A stretch of DNA of 61,602 nucleotides from Verrucomicrobiota bacterium. GTDB taxonomy: Bacteria; Verrucomicrobiota; Verrucomicrobiia; Verrucomicrobiales; DEV007. Both the position numbers and the translations under genes were made by a program. The stretch covers positions 1-61,602 of the forward strand of contig CAUJIH010000082.1 of the NCBI GenBank assembly GCA_963205275.1. Direction: 5' to 3'. Positions 15,865 to 25,794 of this stretch are shown here, piece by piece (the stretch's first letter is position 1; the number at the start of each line of letters is the position of its first letter). The notes under the pieces are model-generated. The model saw nothing but the letters and a program-made list of their open reading frames with translations. It was not told where the DNA came from and made no database searches.

Positions 15865-16710
15865 TCACCTCAGTCCCAACAGCGGCAGCGTGTCCCGATA
15901 AATCAGTTCTTCGATTTTTTCGACATTCAAGCGAGGCAGCCCTGTTCCTTCCACCATACGATTCAGTCCTCGCAGGCCCTCCAGAGTCGAGTTCACTGTC
16001 GTAAAGGGATAATCAGTCCCGAACAGCACTTTATCCCATACTCCGTATTCCTGCACTAGCATCAGACTGTGATAGAGCTGATAGGGACGATAGTGTAAAG
16101 CACTGAGATCCGCATAGACGTTCGGATGCTTCCGTATCGTCACGACACATTCCCCTTCCCAGGGATGCCCTAGGTGCGCGAGGATAAAACGGACTTCCGG
16201 ATGTCGGATCGCGACTGGTTCGATTAGGCGAGGAAAGGTGCAGTCGAGCGGTGCCTGACGCACGAAGGTGGTCCCTGTATGCAATAGTACTGGAAGCCCT
16301 CTGCTTTCGCAATACTCCCACAGTGGCTCCAGCGAGGGGTCGCTGACGGGGAAACCTGCGTACATCGGCAGCAGCTTCACTCCTCTCAGCTTCAGTTCTT
16401 CGCAGCCATATCGTAACTCATCCTGCCAGCCTGGCTGCGTAGGATCGACTGAGAGGAAGCCGATGAGTCGTTCGCGATCTTGGCTCACGTAATTCGCTAC
16501 GTATGAGTCATCGACCCAAATCCCGGCGAGCTTCGCTTTCCCGCCGAAGACGATGGTCACGGTATCGTCCGGAGCCGTCGCTCGATAGTCCTCATAGCGC
16601 ACCGATATATCGATGGTCGTATTCGCCTTCGCTCCCGATGCCTGGCGAATGAAATCCTCACTAAAAGCCTCCGGGAAAGGCCATGCGTGGCTGTGAACGT
16701 CGATAATCAT
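15865..16710 (-). CDS. Amidohydrolase family protein (amidohydrolase-2 type)
   Basis: The 281-residue TIM-barrel metal hydrolase or decarboxylase has the N-terminal HxH metal motif in DVHSHAW, LKLRGVKLLPMY on the middle strand, VLLHTGT, FILAHLGHPW and the C-terminal catalytic Asp in LFGTDYPFTT. These correspond to the amidohydrolase-related (PF04909) pattern, used on lactones, amides or carboxylates. Its ATG overlaps the stop of the upstream DapA-like gene by four bases (16707-16710), so the two are translationally coupled and likely act on the same small-molecule pathway. The substrate is unknown. Confidence 0.87.
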   Translation of the reverse strand: MIIDVHSHAWPFPEAFSEDFIRQASGAKANTTIDISVRYEDYRATAPDDTVTIVFGGKAKLAGIWVDDSYVANYVSQDRERLIGFLSVDPTQPGWQDELRYGCEELKLRGVKLLPMYAGFPVSDPSLEPLWEYCESRGLPVLLHTGTTFVRQAPLDCTFPRLIEPVAIRHPEVRFILAHLGHPWEGECVVTIRKHPNVYADLSALHYRPYQLYHSLMLVQEYGVWDKVLFGTDYPFTTVNSTLEGLRGLNRMVEGTGLPRLNVEKIEELIYRDTLPLLGLR

Positions 16711-17615
16711 GGGAGTGAAACGGCTTCTTGAATCCGATCGAATAGTCGATCCACTTCGTGCCTAGTCTCGGGATCGAGAACGAAAGCACGAGGACCGCGA
16801 ACGATCTCATTGCGAAAAATTCCTTGTCGGCAGAGGAGATGTTTCTCGACTGCTAGGAATCCGTCGAGACTGGTTTGCAGAGAAATCAAAGCACTGAGTG
16901 GTTCATGGATCCGACAGGCCTTCTCCATCTCTCCCGCCTGTAGCGCTCGCCACAAAGGGACAAGGGCGGTGATCAGATCCGCTCCGGGCATTGTTCCGAC
17001 GATCCCTCGTTGAAAGGAGTCGACGAGGGCGATTCCGCCCGTACCCTCGAATATTCGGGCTTTGCCCCCCGTCGCATCACGCAGTGCTGAGAGGCGTGGG
17101 CCGATGGGGCTAGCTTCCGGTTTGAAAAAGACTCGTTCAGGACCGAATTCCTCTAGCAGTCCGGCCTGAAAAGCGATGCTCATGGGCCGTCCGACGTACC
17201 CCGAAGCATCCTGCACGACCAGAGGAATACTCACGCAACGGAGAATGCGAGTGAAGTATCCGCGCAACTCCTCCTCACCCACGGCCACCGATACCGGCGG
17301 GATCGCCATCAGTGCCGACGCTCCTGCCTGCTCCGCACGGCGCGCTCGTTCCTCAGCCAGACGACTGCTCTCGGCTCCGACGCTGATGATTACAGATCCC
17401 CTTCCTTGCGCGAGACGACAGACGGTGGCGGCCAGATCGTCACGCTCGCGATCAGAAAGCCGCAGTACCTCTGATACCATCGCCAGAGTCAATCCCTCTG
17501 CTCCGCATTCAAAGAGCCAGTTGATTTCATGCTCGAGCACTTCTTCATCAATCGTTTCATCTTCTCGATACGGAGTCTGGAACACGGGTAGAACGCCCGA
17601 AATGGATACTGTCAT
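16707..17615 (-). CDS. Dihydrodipicolinate synthase family aldolase/lyase
   Basis: The 302-residue class I aldolase fold carries the Schiff-base lysine in VFFKPEASP. The N-terminal GVLPVFQTPY and the GAEGLTLAMVSEV loop match the family. The segment that in true DapA carries Tyr (YNxP) is here VVQDASGYVGRP, with Tyr a few residues later, so this is unlikely to be the lysine-pathway enzyme. It more probably acts on a 2-keto sugar acid or similar pyruvate-releasing substrate. It is the first gene of a coupled pair with the amidohydrolase. It starts at ATG 17615. Confidence 0.87.
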   Translation of the reverse strand: MTVSISGVLPVFQTPYREDETIDEEVLEHEINWLFECGAEGLTLAMVSEVLRLSDRERDDLAATVCRLAQGRGSVIISVGAESSRLAEERARRAEQAGASALMAIPPVSVAVGEEELRGYFTRILRCVSIPLVVQDASGYVGRPMSIAFQAGLLEEFGPERVFFKPEASPIGPRLSALRDATGGKARIFEGTGGIALVDSFQRGIVGTMPGADLITALVPLWRALQAGEMEKACRIHEPLSALISLQTSLDGFLAVEKHLLCRQGIFRNEIVRGPRAFVLDPETRHEVDRLFDRIQEAVSLP

Positions 17616-17751
17616 GGGTAAAAAGGCTTACACAGGTGTAATTACATCCGTGATATTCCATTCTGTTCTGTTTCTGCAAGGAGAAAACCGAGATTTGAGC
17701 AGGACAGGGACACGGTTTTTCACTGCGTGCATTCCCGCACCAGAGAAAGCT

Positions 17752-20700
17752 TCACTTCAGACGTGCTCTCAGCTCGGGAGCGAAGTATTTTAGACGCAGA
17801 TCAAATTCGATGGTCAGTTCCTTCTCATATTGCGCAGCCAGAGGACACTGTCCACATTCGCATCCATGCATCTCTAGCCCCAGAGAGGCGAATTCTTCTG
17901 TATAGCGTTCCAGCTTTTGCAGATCCTTCGCAGGAGGCGCTCCGAACATCCTCGTCAGGCGCAGTTCCAGTCCTTCAAAGTGTGGTAGCATCTTCAGTAG
18001 ATCGTTCGTCAGAAGCCAGCCGGGTGCCATCAGATGTCCCAGATGAGTGCGTGCATCCTTGATCGACTCAGCATAAGCGGGTGGGGCGTTCCGTAACTGC
18101 TGATCAATCGCAGCGACACAACGAAGAATGCGACTCACCTGCGTGCAAGAAACAGCAGCCTCGTCTAGAAGTCGTTCTTGGCAGCGAATCACCGCCTTTT
18201 CCCAATCCAGTTGCGCACGAGGTGCCCCTATCACCCGTGCGAGAATCCCGCGTGCCAGATCGCCCTTTTGCTCAGCTGGAGCTGCTCCGATTCGCGAGAG
18301 TATCGCTTCCTCAACGGCGGTGAGAAAGCGACGTTCATTCGTCGCACAGGACTGATATGCAGGGCGCGGCGATACAGATGAAACAGCTCTGGGTGTTGGA
18401 ACTCGCTCCAGTGCCTCGAAGGCGTTCCCGAGGGAGTGAAAAGTACCCGATGATCGATTTTTCGTATCCTTTTGCCTCTGAGAAGAATGAGCTGGTCGAG
18501 GAGTCGGCTCAGTGTTTTGAGCAGAAAACAACAGAGTTTCAAATCGCCGAGCAGACTCTGGATATTCGATACGAAAAAGTCTCGCGAGTCCCAAGCGGTG
18601 ATGACGCGCAGCACACTCAGCCGAAGGCCAGAGACGTAAGGCGAGTCCGTTTCTTCCCTCCTCGTATAGCGCCGGATAGCCCTCTGTCCGCGAGTCGAGC
18701 GAAACACTGTGAGGCAGATCTCCGAAATCCCATTTTCGAAGATCACGTCGGGTATAGCGTCCCTTCGATACGTAAGAAAATCGGTCTTTTACACGTGGCG
18801 CGAGCCGCGTCTGAAGCGCTTCCAGATCATCTCCGTATCCGATCACTTTCCCGTGATCATCTACGACTTCAAAATGCATGCGCAGATGTGGCGAGAGCCT
18901 TTTCAGATCGAACAAGTCCTTCGCGACTCGGATTCCATACTCTTCCTGAAGAAACGCTGACAACTCTTCCACCAGCCCACAGTCAGGCCTTCCCTCCTGC
19001 ATCTCCGAGAGAAAATTCTCCGTCACTTCTCGATTCGACGGTAGCAGCACACGGAGATCCTTGTGTAGACATCGCAACAATGCGGACACCTTTTCCCCTA
19101 CCCAGCCCGGCACCAAATGCTCCCCTACCCATTGCGGTAAATGCAGCAGTTCGACCAGCGGAATAACGGACGTGACCCCATCCTCTGGATCAGTCGGTGA
19201 GTGAAGGTAGCGAAGATCGAGCCGCAACGATCCTCCGTTTCCATCCGCGACTTCCAGAACATCAGGATAATCCTCGAATCGAATCGGTTCTCCATAGGAA
19301 ACGATACAGTCCTCTATAGTGAAATCGAGTGCCCCTAGTGCCTGCTTTGAAGCCCATCGCTCGAAATCCCGCTGTGTGCAGATCGAATCGGGGAGACGAT
19401 CTTCGTAAAAAGCGGTGATCTGCGGCAGGTGAAGCAATCCTCCGATCCGTCGTAGCTTGTGCTCTAGCCGTTCCGCCGCTGCCATGGTCTCGCGATTCTG
19501 CCGCAGTGCGGAAAGAGGGGCACGGGTATTCCCATTGACCAAGGCTTCTGTAATGAAAATTTCTCGGGCGACTCGCTGATCAACACGGGCGTAGTGAATC
19601 CGCCTTTTATCCACTATCGGCAGTCCATAAGCGAGCACCCTCTCCTCACCATAAACCGCACCTTGCTCCTTCGACCATTGAGGATTGGAATAGCGGTATC
19701 GACACAGATGCGGAGCCACCTTTTCAAACCAGCCGGGATCGAATCCAGCAACATTTCGTGCGTACAGCTTGGCCGTCTCCACGAGCTCAAATGCCATCAC
19801 CCACGACGCAGCAGTACTGAAGAGACCCGAACCGGGAAAAATCCAAAAGGTCGAATCTCCCGCGCCCTTATAGCCCTTTCCCTTCCCACGCGACAGCCCG
19901 ATTCGGCTCGGGATCGCCGCCAGTACGGCTCGATGTAGAGGCTCAGAATAGCTGTCAGCGGGATCGTCGATCTGTTTCCCCGACGGCAGTTTCCACTTCA
20001 TCTCACGCAAGGTATCGCGCAACTCTCCGTGAAGTCGGAACCACTCCTGCATTCGGCGATGATTTAGAAAATGGTCCCGACAAAAGCGACGAAAGCGATT
20101 TCCCGATCCCCGCCGTGCCGTATCCGCCGCATACCATAGGCGCAGCCACATGGTGAAATCAGAGCGCCTGTCTCGAAACTTCGCATGTGCCTCGTCCGCT
20201 GCCTGCTGTCGGTCACGGGGACGCTCACGGGGGTCCTGTACGGCCAGAGCACTGGCCAGCACAAGCCCCTCCGCTAGGCATCCCTCGCTTTCCGCAGCGA
20301 TGAGAATCCGACCCACCCTAGGATCGACCGGCAGGCGCGCCAGACTGTGACCACACCCCGTCATGTGAATAGCTCGACCCTGTTTGGTCAGTGCCCCGAT
20401 CTCCTCCAGCTCGCGATAAGCCTGTGCCACTCGCTTCGGCGAGGGAGGATCGACGAAAGGGAATTCGAGTGGATCGCCCAGTCCCAAGTGCTCCATTTGC
20501 AGCACTACGCCAGACAGATTGGAACGACGAATCTCCGGATCGGTGAACTCTGGTCGAGACTGGAATTCCTCCTCTGTTCCCAGACGCACGCAGACGCCAT
20601 CCTGCACCCGTCCACAACGACCGCGACGCTGACGGGCACTCGCTTTGGAAATCGGCTCGATCCGCAGTCGCTGGATTCCCGAGCCAACATCGTGCCGACT

Positions 20701-21609
20701 GATACGAGCCAGCCCGGAATCCACGACGAAGCGAATTCCTGGAATCGTCAGCGAAGTTTCTGCCACGTTCGTCGCTAGAATCACTCGCCGCTTTGAGCGA
20801 ATCGGATGAAAAATCGCATTCTGCTCTACCGAAGCCTGCCGAGCATAGAGAGGCAGCACTAGCATGTCGCGACACTTTCGTCCCTCCAGCAGATCTACCG
20901 CCTCACGGATTTCTCTTTCACCGGGGAGGAAAACGAGCGTATCACCTAGAGGGTCGATCTCCGCTAAGCTCTCCACAGCCCTTCCTACCTGATCAGCCAG
21001 CGGCTCCTCATCGAAGAGCACTGGCTGCCACAGATCCTCAATTGGGTAGGTGCGTCCCTCTACCTCGACGACTGGCGCTCCTCCGAAAAATTCCGAAAAT
21101 GCCCCTGCGTCCAGAGTCGCGGACGAAATCACAACGCGCAAATCTCGTCGGCGAGTCAATGTCCGATGCAAGTATCCGAGGATGAAATCAATGTTCAGAG
21201 AGCGTTCATGTGCTTCATCGACGATAATCACATCGTATTGTCGTAGCTCTGGATCCTGTCTGGTCTCTGCCAGCAGCACGCCATCCGTCATGAACTTTAC
21301 CCGCGTCGTCTGTCGATCCGTGCAGTCCTCGAATCGGATTTGATAGCCTACCTCCTGCCCCAGAGGCACGCCTACTTCTTCCGCCAAGCGTGCAGCTACC
21401 GATGTAGCAGCGATTCGACGAGGCTGCGTGCAGCCAATTCTACGCCCCTTCTGACCATAACCTAGTTCGAGCGCGATCTTCGGGAGCTGGGTCGTCTTGC
21501 CCGATCCGGTGTCTCCGCAGACGATTACCACCGAATGCTTCTGCATCGCCGTGCGAATTTCTTCACGTCGCTGCGAAACTGGAAGGTCGGCTGGAAAGGA
21601 GAGATTCAC
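17752..21609 (-). CDS. hrpA: ATP-dependent RNA helicase HrpA
   Basis: The protein has 1285 residues, the expected size for HrpA. Domains in order: DEAH-box helicase core with GDTGSGKTT (Walker A, near residue 32), DEAHERS, SSATLDA and the QRRGRCGR motif VI; helicase-associated HA2/OB region; then the long HrpA-specific C-terminal domain (DUF3418). HrpA resolves stalled or collided ribosomes in bacteria. Translation starts at GTG 21609, since no ATG lies closer to the conserved N-terminus. It stands alone, downstream of the phosphatase gene on the same strand. Confidence 0.96.
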   Translation of the reverse strand: MNLSFPADLPVSQRREEIRTAMQKHSVVIVCGDTGSGKTTQLPKIALELGYGQKGRRIGCTQPRRIAATSVAARLAEEVGVPLGQEVGYQIRFEDCTDRQTTRVKFMTDGVLLAETRQDPELRQYDVIIVDEAHERSLNIDFILGYLHRTLTRRRDLRVVISSATLDAGAFSEFFGGAPVVEVEGRTYPIEDLWQPVLFDEEPLADQVGRAVESLAEIDPLGDTLVFLPGEREIREAVDLLEGRKCRDMLVLPLYARQASVEQNAIFHPIRSKRRVILATNVAETSLTIPGIRFVVDSGLARISRHDVGSGIQRLRIEPISKASARQRRGRCGRVQDGVCVRLGTEEEFQSRPEFTDPEIRRSNLSGVVLQMEHLGLGDPLEFPFVDPPSPKRVAQAYRELEEIGALTKQGRAIHMTGCGHSLARLPVDPRVGRILIAAESEGCLAEGLVLASALAVQDPRERPRDRQQAADEAHAKFRDRRSDFTMWLRLWYAADTARRGSGNRFRRFCRDHFLNHRRMQEWFRLHGELRDTLREMKWKLPSGKQIDDPADSYSEPLHRAVLAAIPSRIGLSRGKGKGYKGAGDSTFWIFPGSGLFSTAASWVMAFELVETAKLYARNVAGFDPGWFEKVAPHLCRYRYSNPQWSKEQGAVYGEERVLAYGLPIVDKRRIHYARVDQRVAREIFITEALVNGNTRAPLSALRQNRETMAAAERLEHKLRRIGGLLHLPQITAFYEDRLPDSICTQRDFERWASKQALGALDFTIEDCIVSYGEPIRFEDYPDVLEVADGNGGSLRLDLRYLHSPTDPEDGVTSVIPLVELLHLPQWVGEHLVPGWVGEKVSALLRCLHKDLRVLLPSNREVTENFLSEMQEGRPDCGLVEELSAFLQEEYGIRVAKDLFDLKRLSPHLRMHFEVVDDHGKVIGYGDDLEALQTRLAPRVKDRFSYVSKGRYTRRDLRKWDFGDLPHSVSLDSRTEGYPALYEEGRNGLALRLWPSAECAARHHRLGLARLFRIEYPESARRFETLLFSAQNTEPTPRPAHSSQRQKDTKNRSSGTFHSLGNAFEALERVPTPRAVSSVSPRPAYQSCATNERRFLTAVEEAILSRIGAAPAEQKGDLARGILARVIGAPRAQLDWEKAVIRCQERLLDEAAVSCTQVSRILRCVAAIDQQLRNAPPAYAESIKDARTHLGHLMAPGWLLTNDLLKMLPHFEGLELRLTRMFGAPPAKDLQKLERYTEEFASLGLEMHGCECGQCPLAAQYEKELTIEFDLRLKYFAPELRARLK

Positions 21610-21683
21610 TGAAAACTAGTCTTCTGGAAAAAGTAAAACAGGGTGCGCTTTCTTTCTCAGAGGAAGAATACACACCCTCGGTT

Positions 21684-22862
21684 TCACTTCGGCTCCAGCA
21701 TGATTGAGCGGAATTTCTCTACTTCCTGCGGCGTTACCCCATATTCGTAGAGCCAAGCTTCGATCTTCTTGTGCAGAGGATCATTCGGCTTTCCGTATTT
21801 ATCGAAACCGGCCACCATCGGATCCCAGTATTTCTCGTAGGTAAATCCGGGAGATGCCGAAATCTCCCAGTCACTCGTCAGATCATCGAGCGATACACCG
21901 AGGAGTCCGTTGAGAATGAAAGCGAGCGATCCAGCACGGTCAGCTCCGGCACTGCAATGAAAATCGACGGGATAATTCGCCGTATCGAGGAAGACGCGGA
22001 AGTTTTTAACCATCGCATTCACCCCCGAGTCTTTGAAAATACTCGCGTAATTCGAAGACGAATGATGGACTAGGCGAACGGAGGCCCCCGCTGGAGACTC
22101 TTTCATCGAACCGACCTCCGGATCGCTCCGAAGATCCAGATCTACTTTCCAGCCGAGTCCCTCTCTCGCGTATTCGCCCCCTTCTTTCGTGATTCGCGCT
22201 TCTCCGGGACGCTTTTTGGAAAACTCGACCTTCTCATCCCGTCGATCCGGGCTTGGCATATTCAAGCCGCTGGAGCGATAGATCATCCCTTGGCGCACCT
22301 TCCTCCCGTCAAGTCCCGTCCATCCCCCCAGATCGCGGACGTTTGAAACCCCTGAAAGATGAATCAGTCGTGGAGGAAGTGAATCTGTCTGAAAGCTGCT
22401 GACTTTCGACAGCACTTTTTTCGCCTGATGCATTCCCTCAACTCGCCAGTAATACGTGCGCCCCAGTAGAAAATTCGTATAGCTCGCCTGGTGTTGCTCC
22501 TTTGACACCTCTGATTCCTTTGATTCCACTTGAACTCCGGAAAAAGGTTTCGAAAAGTCCTGATTTTCAGAAATTTGCACTGTGAATGGCCCTTCTTCAC
22601 CATCCGTGCATTTCCAGGCGAATATCGTCGGCACAGGAGCGCGGAGATAGCTCAGCTTCTTTCGATATGCAAGATCAGAGAACTTTTCTCGACGCGCCTC
22701 ACCAGACAAAGTCAGGAAACTACGAAGCTCCGGATCGACAGATGAAATCGTCTCACTCGCAGTTGGCGACGTGAGCACGATCTCAGCACGCACGACTCCA
22801 AGAGAAGCGACAAAACCACAGAAGAGCAAAGGGCAAAGGCCGAAAGCAAAGCAAAAATGCAT
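21684..22862 (-). CDS. Secreted tyrosine-protein phosphatase with an Fn3-like domain
   Basis: About 392 residues. A signal peptide (CFAFGLCPLLFCGF) is followed at about residues 60-155 by a beta-sandwich of fibronectin type III style (FTVQISENQDF ... TYYWRVEG), then a Y_phosphatase3 domain. The phosphatase has the NVRDLGG entry motif and the P-loop HCSAGADR (C-x5-R, Cys near residue 303). Such enzymes dephosphorylate phosphotyrosine or phosphoinositide-like substrates; here it would act outside the cytoplasm. ATG 22862 is chosen because it places the signal peptide at the N-terminus. A decayed copy lies at 53142-53794. Confidence 0.85.
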   Translation of the reverse strand: MHFCFAFGLCPLLFCGFVASLGVVRAEIVLTSPTASETISSVDPELRSFLTLSGEARREKFSDLAYRKKLSYLRAPVPTIFAWKCTDGEEGPFTVQISENQDFSKPFSGVQVESKESEVSKEQHQASYTNFLLGRTYYWRVEGMHQAKKVLSKVSSFQTDSLPPRLIHLSGVSNVRDLGGWTGLDGRKVRQGMIYRSSGLNMPSPDRRDEKVEFSKKRPGEARITKEGGEYAREGLGWKVDLDLRSDPEVGSMKESPAGASVRLVHHSSSNYASIFKDSGVNAMVKNFRVFLDTANYPVDFHCSAGADRAGSLAFILNGLLGVSLDDLTSDWEISASPGFTYEKYWDPMVAGFDKYGKPNDPLHKKIEAWLYEYGVTPQEVEKFRSIMLEPK

Positions 22863-22976
22863 GGAATATCTAAAGCATAGGACACGAGAAATTCCACCTT
22901 TCAGAGAATCTTTAAGCCGTATTTCATCGCAAAGAATCAATCAAATTGATCGAGCATCGCCTTGAACACATCGGAT

Positions 22977-25625
22977 TTATTTCTTCTGCATCTGAAACAG
23001 CTTTCGCGGGAGCAGCCTACTCCCGACGTTTCCCTCCACTTTACCCCACGGAAACCTACGTTTCTCAGTAGCTGGAGACTCTTTCGACTGTTCGTGCGAC
23101 GGAGCCAACTCTTCACGATTGAGCGGAGCGAAGAGCGACTGCCCTAACTGACCCAGCTTTTTGAGTCCCTCGATCGGGATATTCGTCAACTCGGAAATCA
23201 GCGTTACAGGAACCTTGGCCAAGGCAGAAATATGCTTGGGCTTCCATACAGGAGCCCGCACTGTACCTGTGCAGGAAAAGGTGAGCAGTTCGCTCAGAGG
23301 AGTCAGCACTGCATGTGAGAGTTCCTCGCGTGTGTTCACGACTGCCTCGAGATCGACTGACTGGTCCACCAGAGAGATCGTCCCTGCTGCCTTGACGCGA
23401 AAGACTTTACTCAGCGCCTCCAGATTATCTGTGGACAGCACACCCTTCTCGATGCGGTAGGTGGCTGCGGCTTCGGTAGCCATTGCCCCATTCTCGCCTC
23501 TGTTCGGAATCAGTTTCGACAGAGGTCCCAGAATCGGAATGGAGAAAAGATGCCCCTTTGTGATCCGAATATCTCCCCCGCCATCGAAGGTATTCACCTG
23601 CCCGAACCTTCCAGAAATCGCAATATCGGCATCGACCTCACCGCTGATATCTTCCCGCTCCTCATAGTGATGCATCAGCGCTGACAAGGGCAAGCCACGC
23701 ACCCGAGCCTGCAGAGAAAATTGACTGTCGGGATTTCGTGCATCTCTCGCCTGGTAATCCAGATTCAGCGTCCCTCCCAGAACCGATGCCTTCAGCGATC
23801 TGAGATGAATCTGAGCTCCTTTAATGGTGATATCTCCCGTCGGATTCCCCAGAGTCAGCGTCTTTCCGAGAAAGTCGTAGCGAGCCGCGTCTCCGCCAGA
23901 AAAGGAGATCTGCATGTCAGTTCGCCTCGGCTGGTCTTTGATTTCTTCTTCCGGACGTGCGTCGAGAACTCCTGAGAAGTGAATCGTGGGAGGTTTCGAA
24001 AAGCGATATTTTTTCAGCAACATTCCCACTTTAGGACTGAACGCCCCAACTCCAGCCACGGGATCGACCGATGATACGACGCCCTTTAACTCCCAGAGTT
24101 TCTCTGCACGAGTATTTTTCGCCAATTCCAAGGTCACCTTCCCCTCCTCTCGAAGGAGAGTCGAATTCCGGAACCACTGAATGCCCTCTTCTGACTCATA
24201 ATCGGTCTCAAGCTTTTCAAACTCGACCCCGTTCAGCCGAAAATTTCGTAAATCGATCACTCCTCGGTTCTTCCATGTAGAGAAATCCCATCTCGCCCCC
24301 TGTCCGACCGCCGCGATATAAATTGTTGAAGAATCACCAAAACTCCACGGATCCATCACTTTGCGCCCTCGATCATTAAGAAAGGGGCGGAAAACGAGAG
24401 GATCCATCCTGATCTCAGCTTGGTAGCGGATGGTTTCATCACCGCTCCCCGGTTCGTATTTCAGATTTAGAAATGCGAGGCCAGTTTTGTGGTCAAGACG
24501 CAAATTCCGTAAGTAAAAGCGCTCTCCCGCTACGCTGAAACCGCAACTACCTCCAGTAAATACTTGTCCCCGCGTCCCAAAGCGCTCAGCCCTAAACTCT
24601 CCGGATATCTCTCCGGGGAAGCCCTTGATCTCTCTCTGCCGCAACTGCGCCAGATCGATGAGTCCGGATGCCTCCAGCGTCGGGGGATTGAAAAATACAA
24701 TTTCGCCGAGCCGATTATCGTTGCGAAACAGAGATGTCATTCCGACGAGGTCAGCTGTAGAGGAGACGAAGAACCCAAACTGATTCTTCTCTTTTCTCCA
24801 CTCTCCCGAAAGATTAAAAACCCCCTTTTCATCTCTAATTCTCAGAGCTTCCAATGTAACGCGATCCTCCTGTCCTACAAAGCTTCCTTTTGCCTCCAGT
24901 GACTCAATTCGATACGGCAGACCCTTTTTCGTAAATGCCGGAATCGAGACTTCACCCTTTGCCGAAATCGTCGAGAAATCGTCCCAATCTCCCCGGAACT
25001 CGATCTCCGCATGTGGCTGGCCTTTTACGATCTCAAAATTCGCCAATTCCTGCAGAAAATCAGCGACGAGCGTCATTCTGCGATGGGTCATCTGCTGGTC
25101 GATTTTATTCTTCTTCTTTGGCGAATTCTCTACATCCGGGCGGCCCAATGATCCTTTTAACGAAACGCTCACCGGCCCAATAGAAGCTTCCGCCCAGATG
25201 ACTTCGATCATGCTCTCTGTCACTACGATCTTTCCGGATACACCCGTTATACTGAGATTCTGTGTCTTGGCAGGATTGATGGGCAGATTTAGTTTCGCAT
25301 TCTGAATCTCCATCGAGTTAATCGAAATCTGCTTTTTAAAAATGTGGCTGAGGTCAACATCGAGAAAGACGGCATCGACGTAAGCGATCTCCTCCTGCCG
25401 GGATGCATTTAGAAAAAACCGGACATCCTCTGCAACCAATCCGCGGAACGCTCCCAGAGTAAGCTTGCCGATGTCCACATAGTAGCCGCGTGCAGCGAAT
25501 TCACGCTCGATCGCGTTTCTCCAGCTACTACTGAATCCCTCCTGACGCGCATGGATCGCCGCCCACACCACTCCACAAGCGGCGAGAATGCAAGTCAGAA
25601 GGAACAGACGGCGAATTAATCGCAT
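22977..25625 (-). CDS. AsmA-like envelope protein
   Basis: The 882-residue protein has one N-terminal membrane span (LFLLTCILAACGVVWAA), then a long beta-rich repeat-type body. Its last quarter (RITKGHLFSIPILGPLSKL, then YRIEKGVLSTDN and a VDLEAVVN strand) resembles the AsmA C-terminal region. AsmA-family proteins bridge the periplasm and move or sort phospholipids to the outer membrane. It starts at ATG 25625. Its stop lies 114 bases before the phosphatase start, so the pair may share a transcript. Confidence 0.8.
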   Translation of the reverse strand: MRLIRRLFLLTCILAACGVVWAAIHARQEGFSSSWRNAIEREFAARGYYVDIGKLTLGAFRGLVAEDVRFFLNASRQEEIAYVDAVFLDVDLSHIFKKQISINSMEIQNAKLNLPINPAKTQNLSITGVSGKIVVTESMIEVIWAEASIGPVSVSLKGSLGRPDVENSPKKKNKIDQQMTHRRMTLVADFLQELANFEIVKGQPHAEIEFRGDWDDFSTISAKGEVSIPAFTKKGLPYRIESLEAKGSFVGQEDRVTLEALRIRDEKGVFNLSGEWRKEKNQFGFFVSSTADLVGMTSLFRNDNRLGEIVFFNPPTLEASGLIDLAQLRQREIKGFPGEISGEFRAERFGTRGQVFTGGSCGFSVAGERFYLRNLRLDHKTGLAFLNLKYEPGSGDETIRYQAEIRMDPLVFRPFLNDRGRKVMDPWSFGDSSTIYIAAVGQGARWDFSTWKNRGVIDLRNFRLNGVEFEKLETDYESEEGIQWFRNSTLLREEGKVTLELAKNTRAEKLWELKGVVSSVDPVAGVGAFSPKVGMLLKKYRFSKPPTIHFSGVLDARPEEEIKDQPRRTDMQISFSGGDAARYDFLGKTLTLGNPTGDITIKGAQIHLRSLKASVLGGTLNLDYQARDARNPDSQFSLQARVRGLPLSALMHHYEEREDISGEVDADIAISGRFGQVNTFDGGGDIRITKGHLFSIPILGPLSKLIPNRGENGAMATEAAATYRIEKGVLSTDNLEALSKVFRVKAAGTISLVDQSVDLEAVVNTREELSHAVLTPLSELLTFSCTGTVRAPVWKPKHISALAKVPVTLISELTNIPIEGLKKLGQLGQSLFAPLNREELAPSHEQSKESPATEKRRFPWGKVEGNVGSRLLPRKLFQMQKK

Positions 25626-25794
25626 AACATTGGAATTTCGACATCAGCACGAGATCGAGACTCTCCCAATCTCATCTGTCACGATGAAAGGGTAAAGGCG
25701 GAAGATTGGGAAATTCACACGTACGTTTTTCTGATGGAAACGATTGGAGGGCTCTCTCTCTTTGAACTAATATCATCTTTCTCTTCCCCTATTT

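Noticed and set aside
18357..19166. Plus-strand frame of 269 codons inside hrpA
   Set aside because: It lies fully antisense to conserved HrpA sequence.
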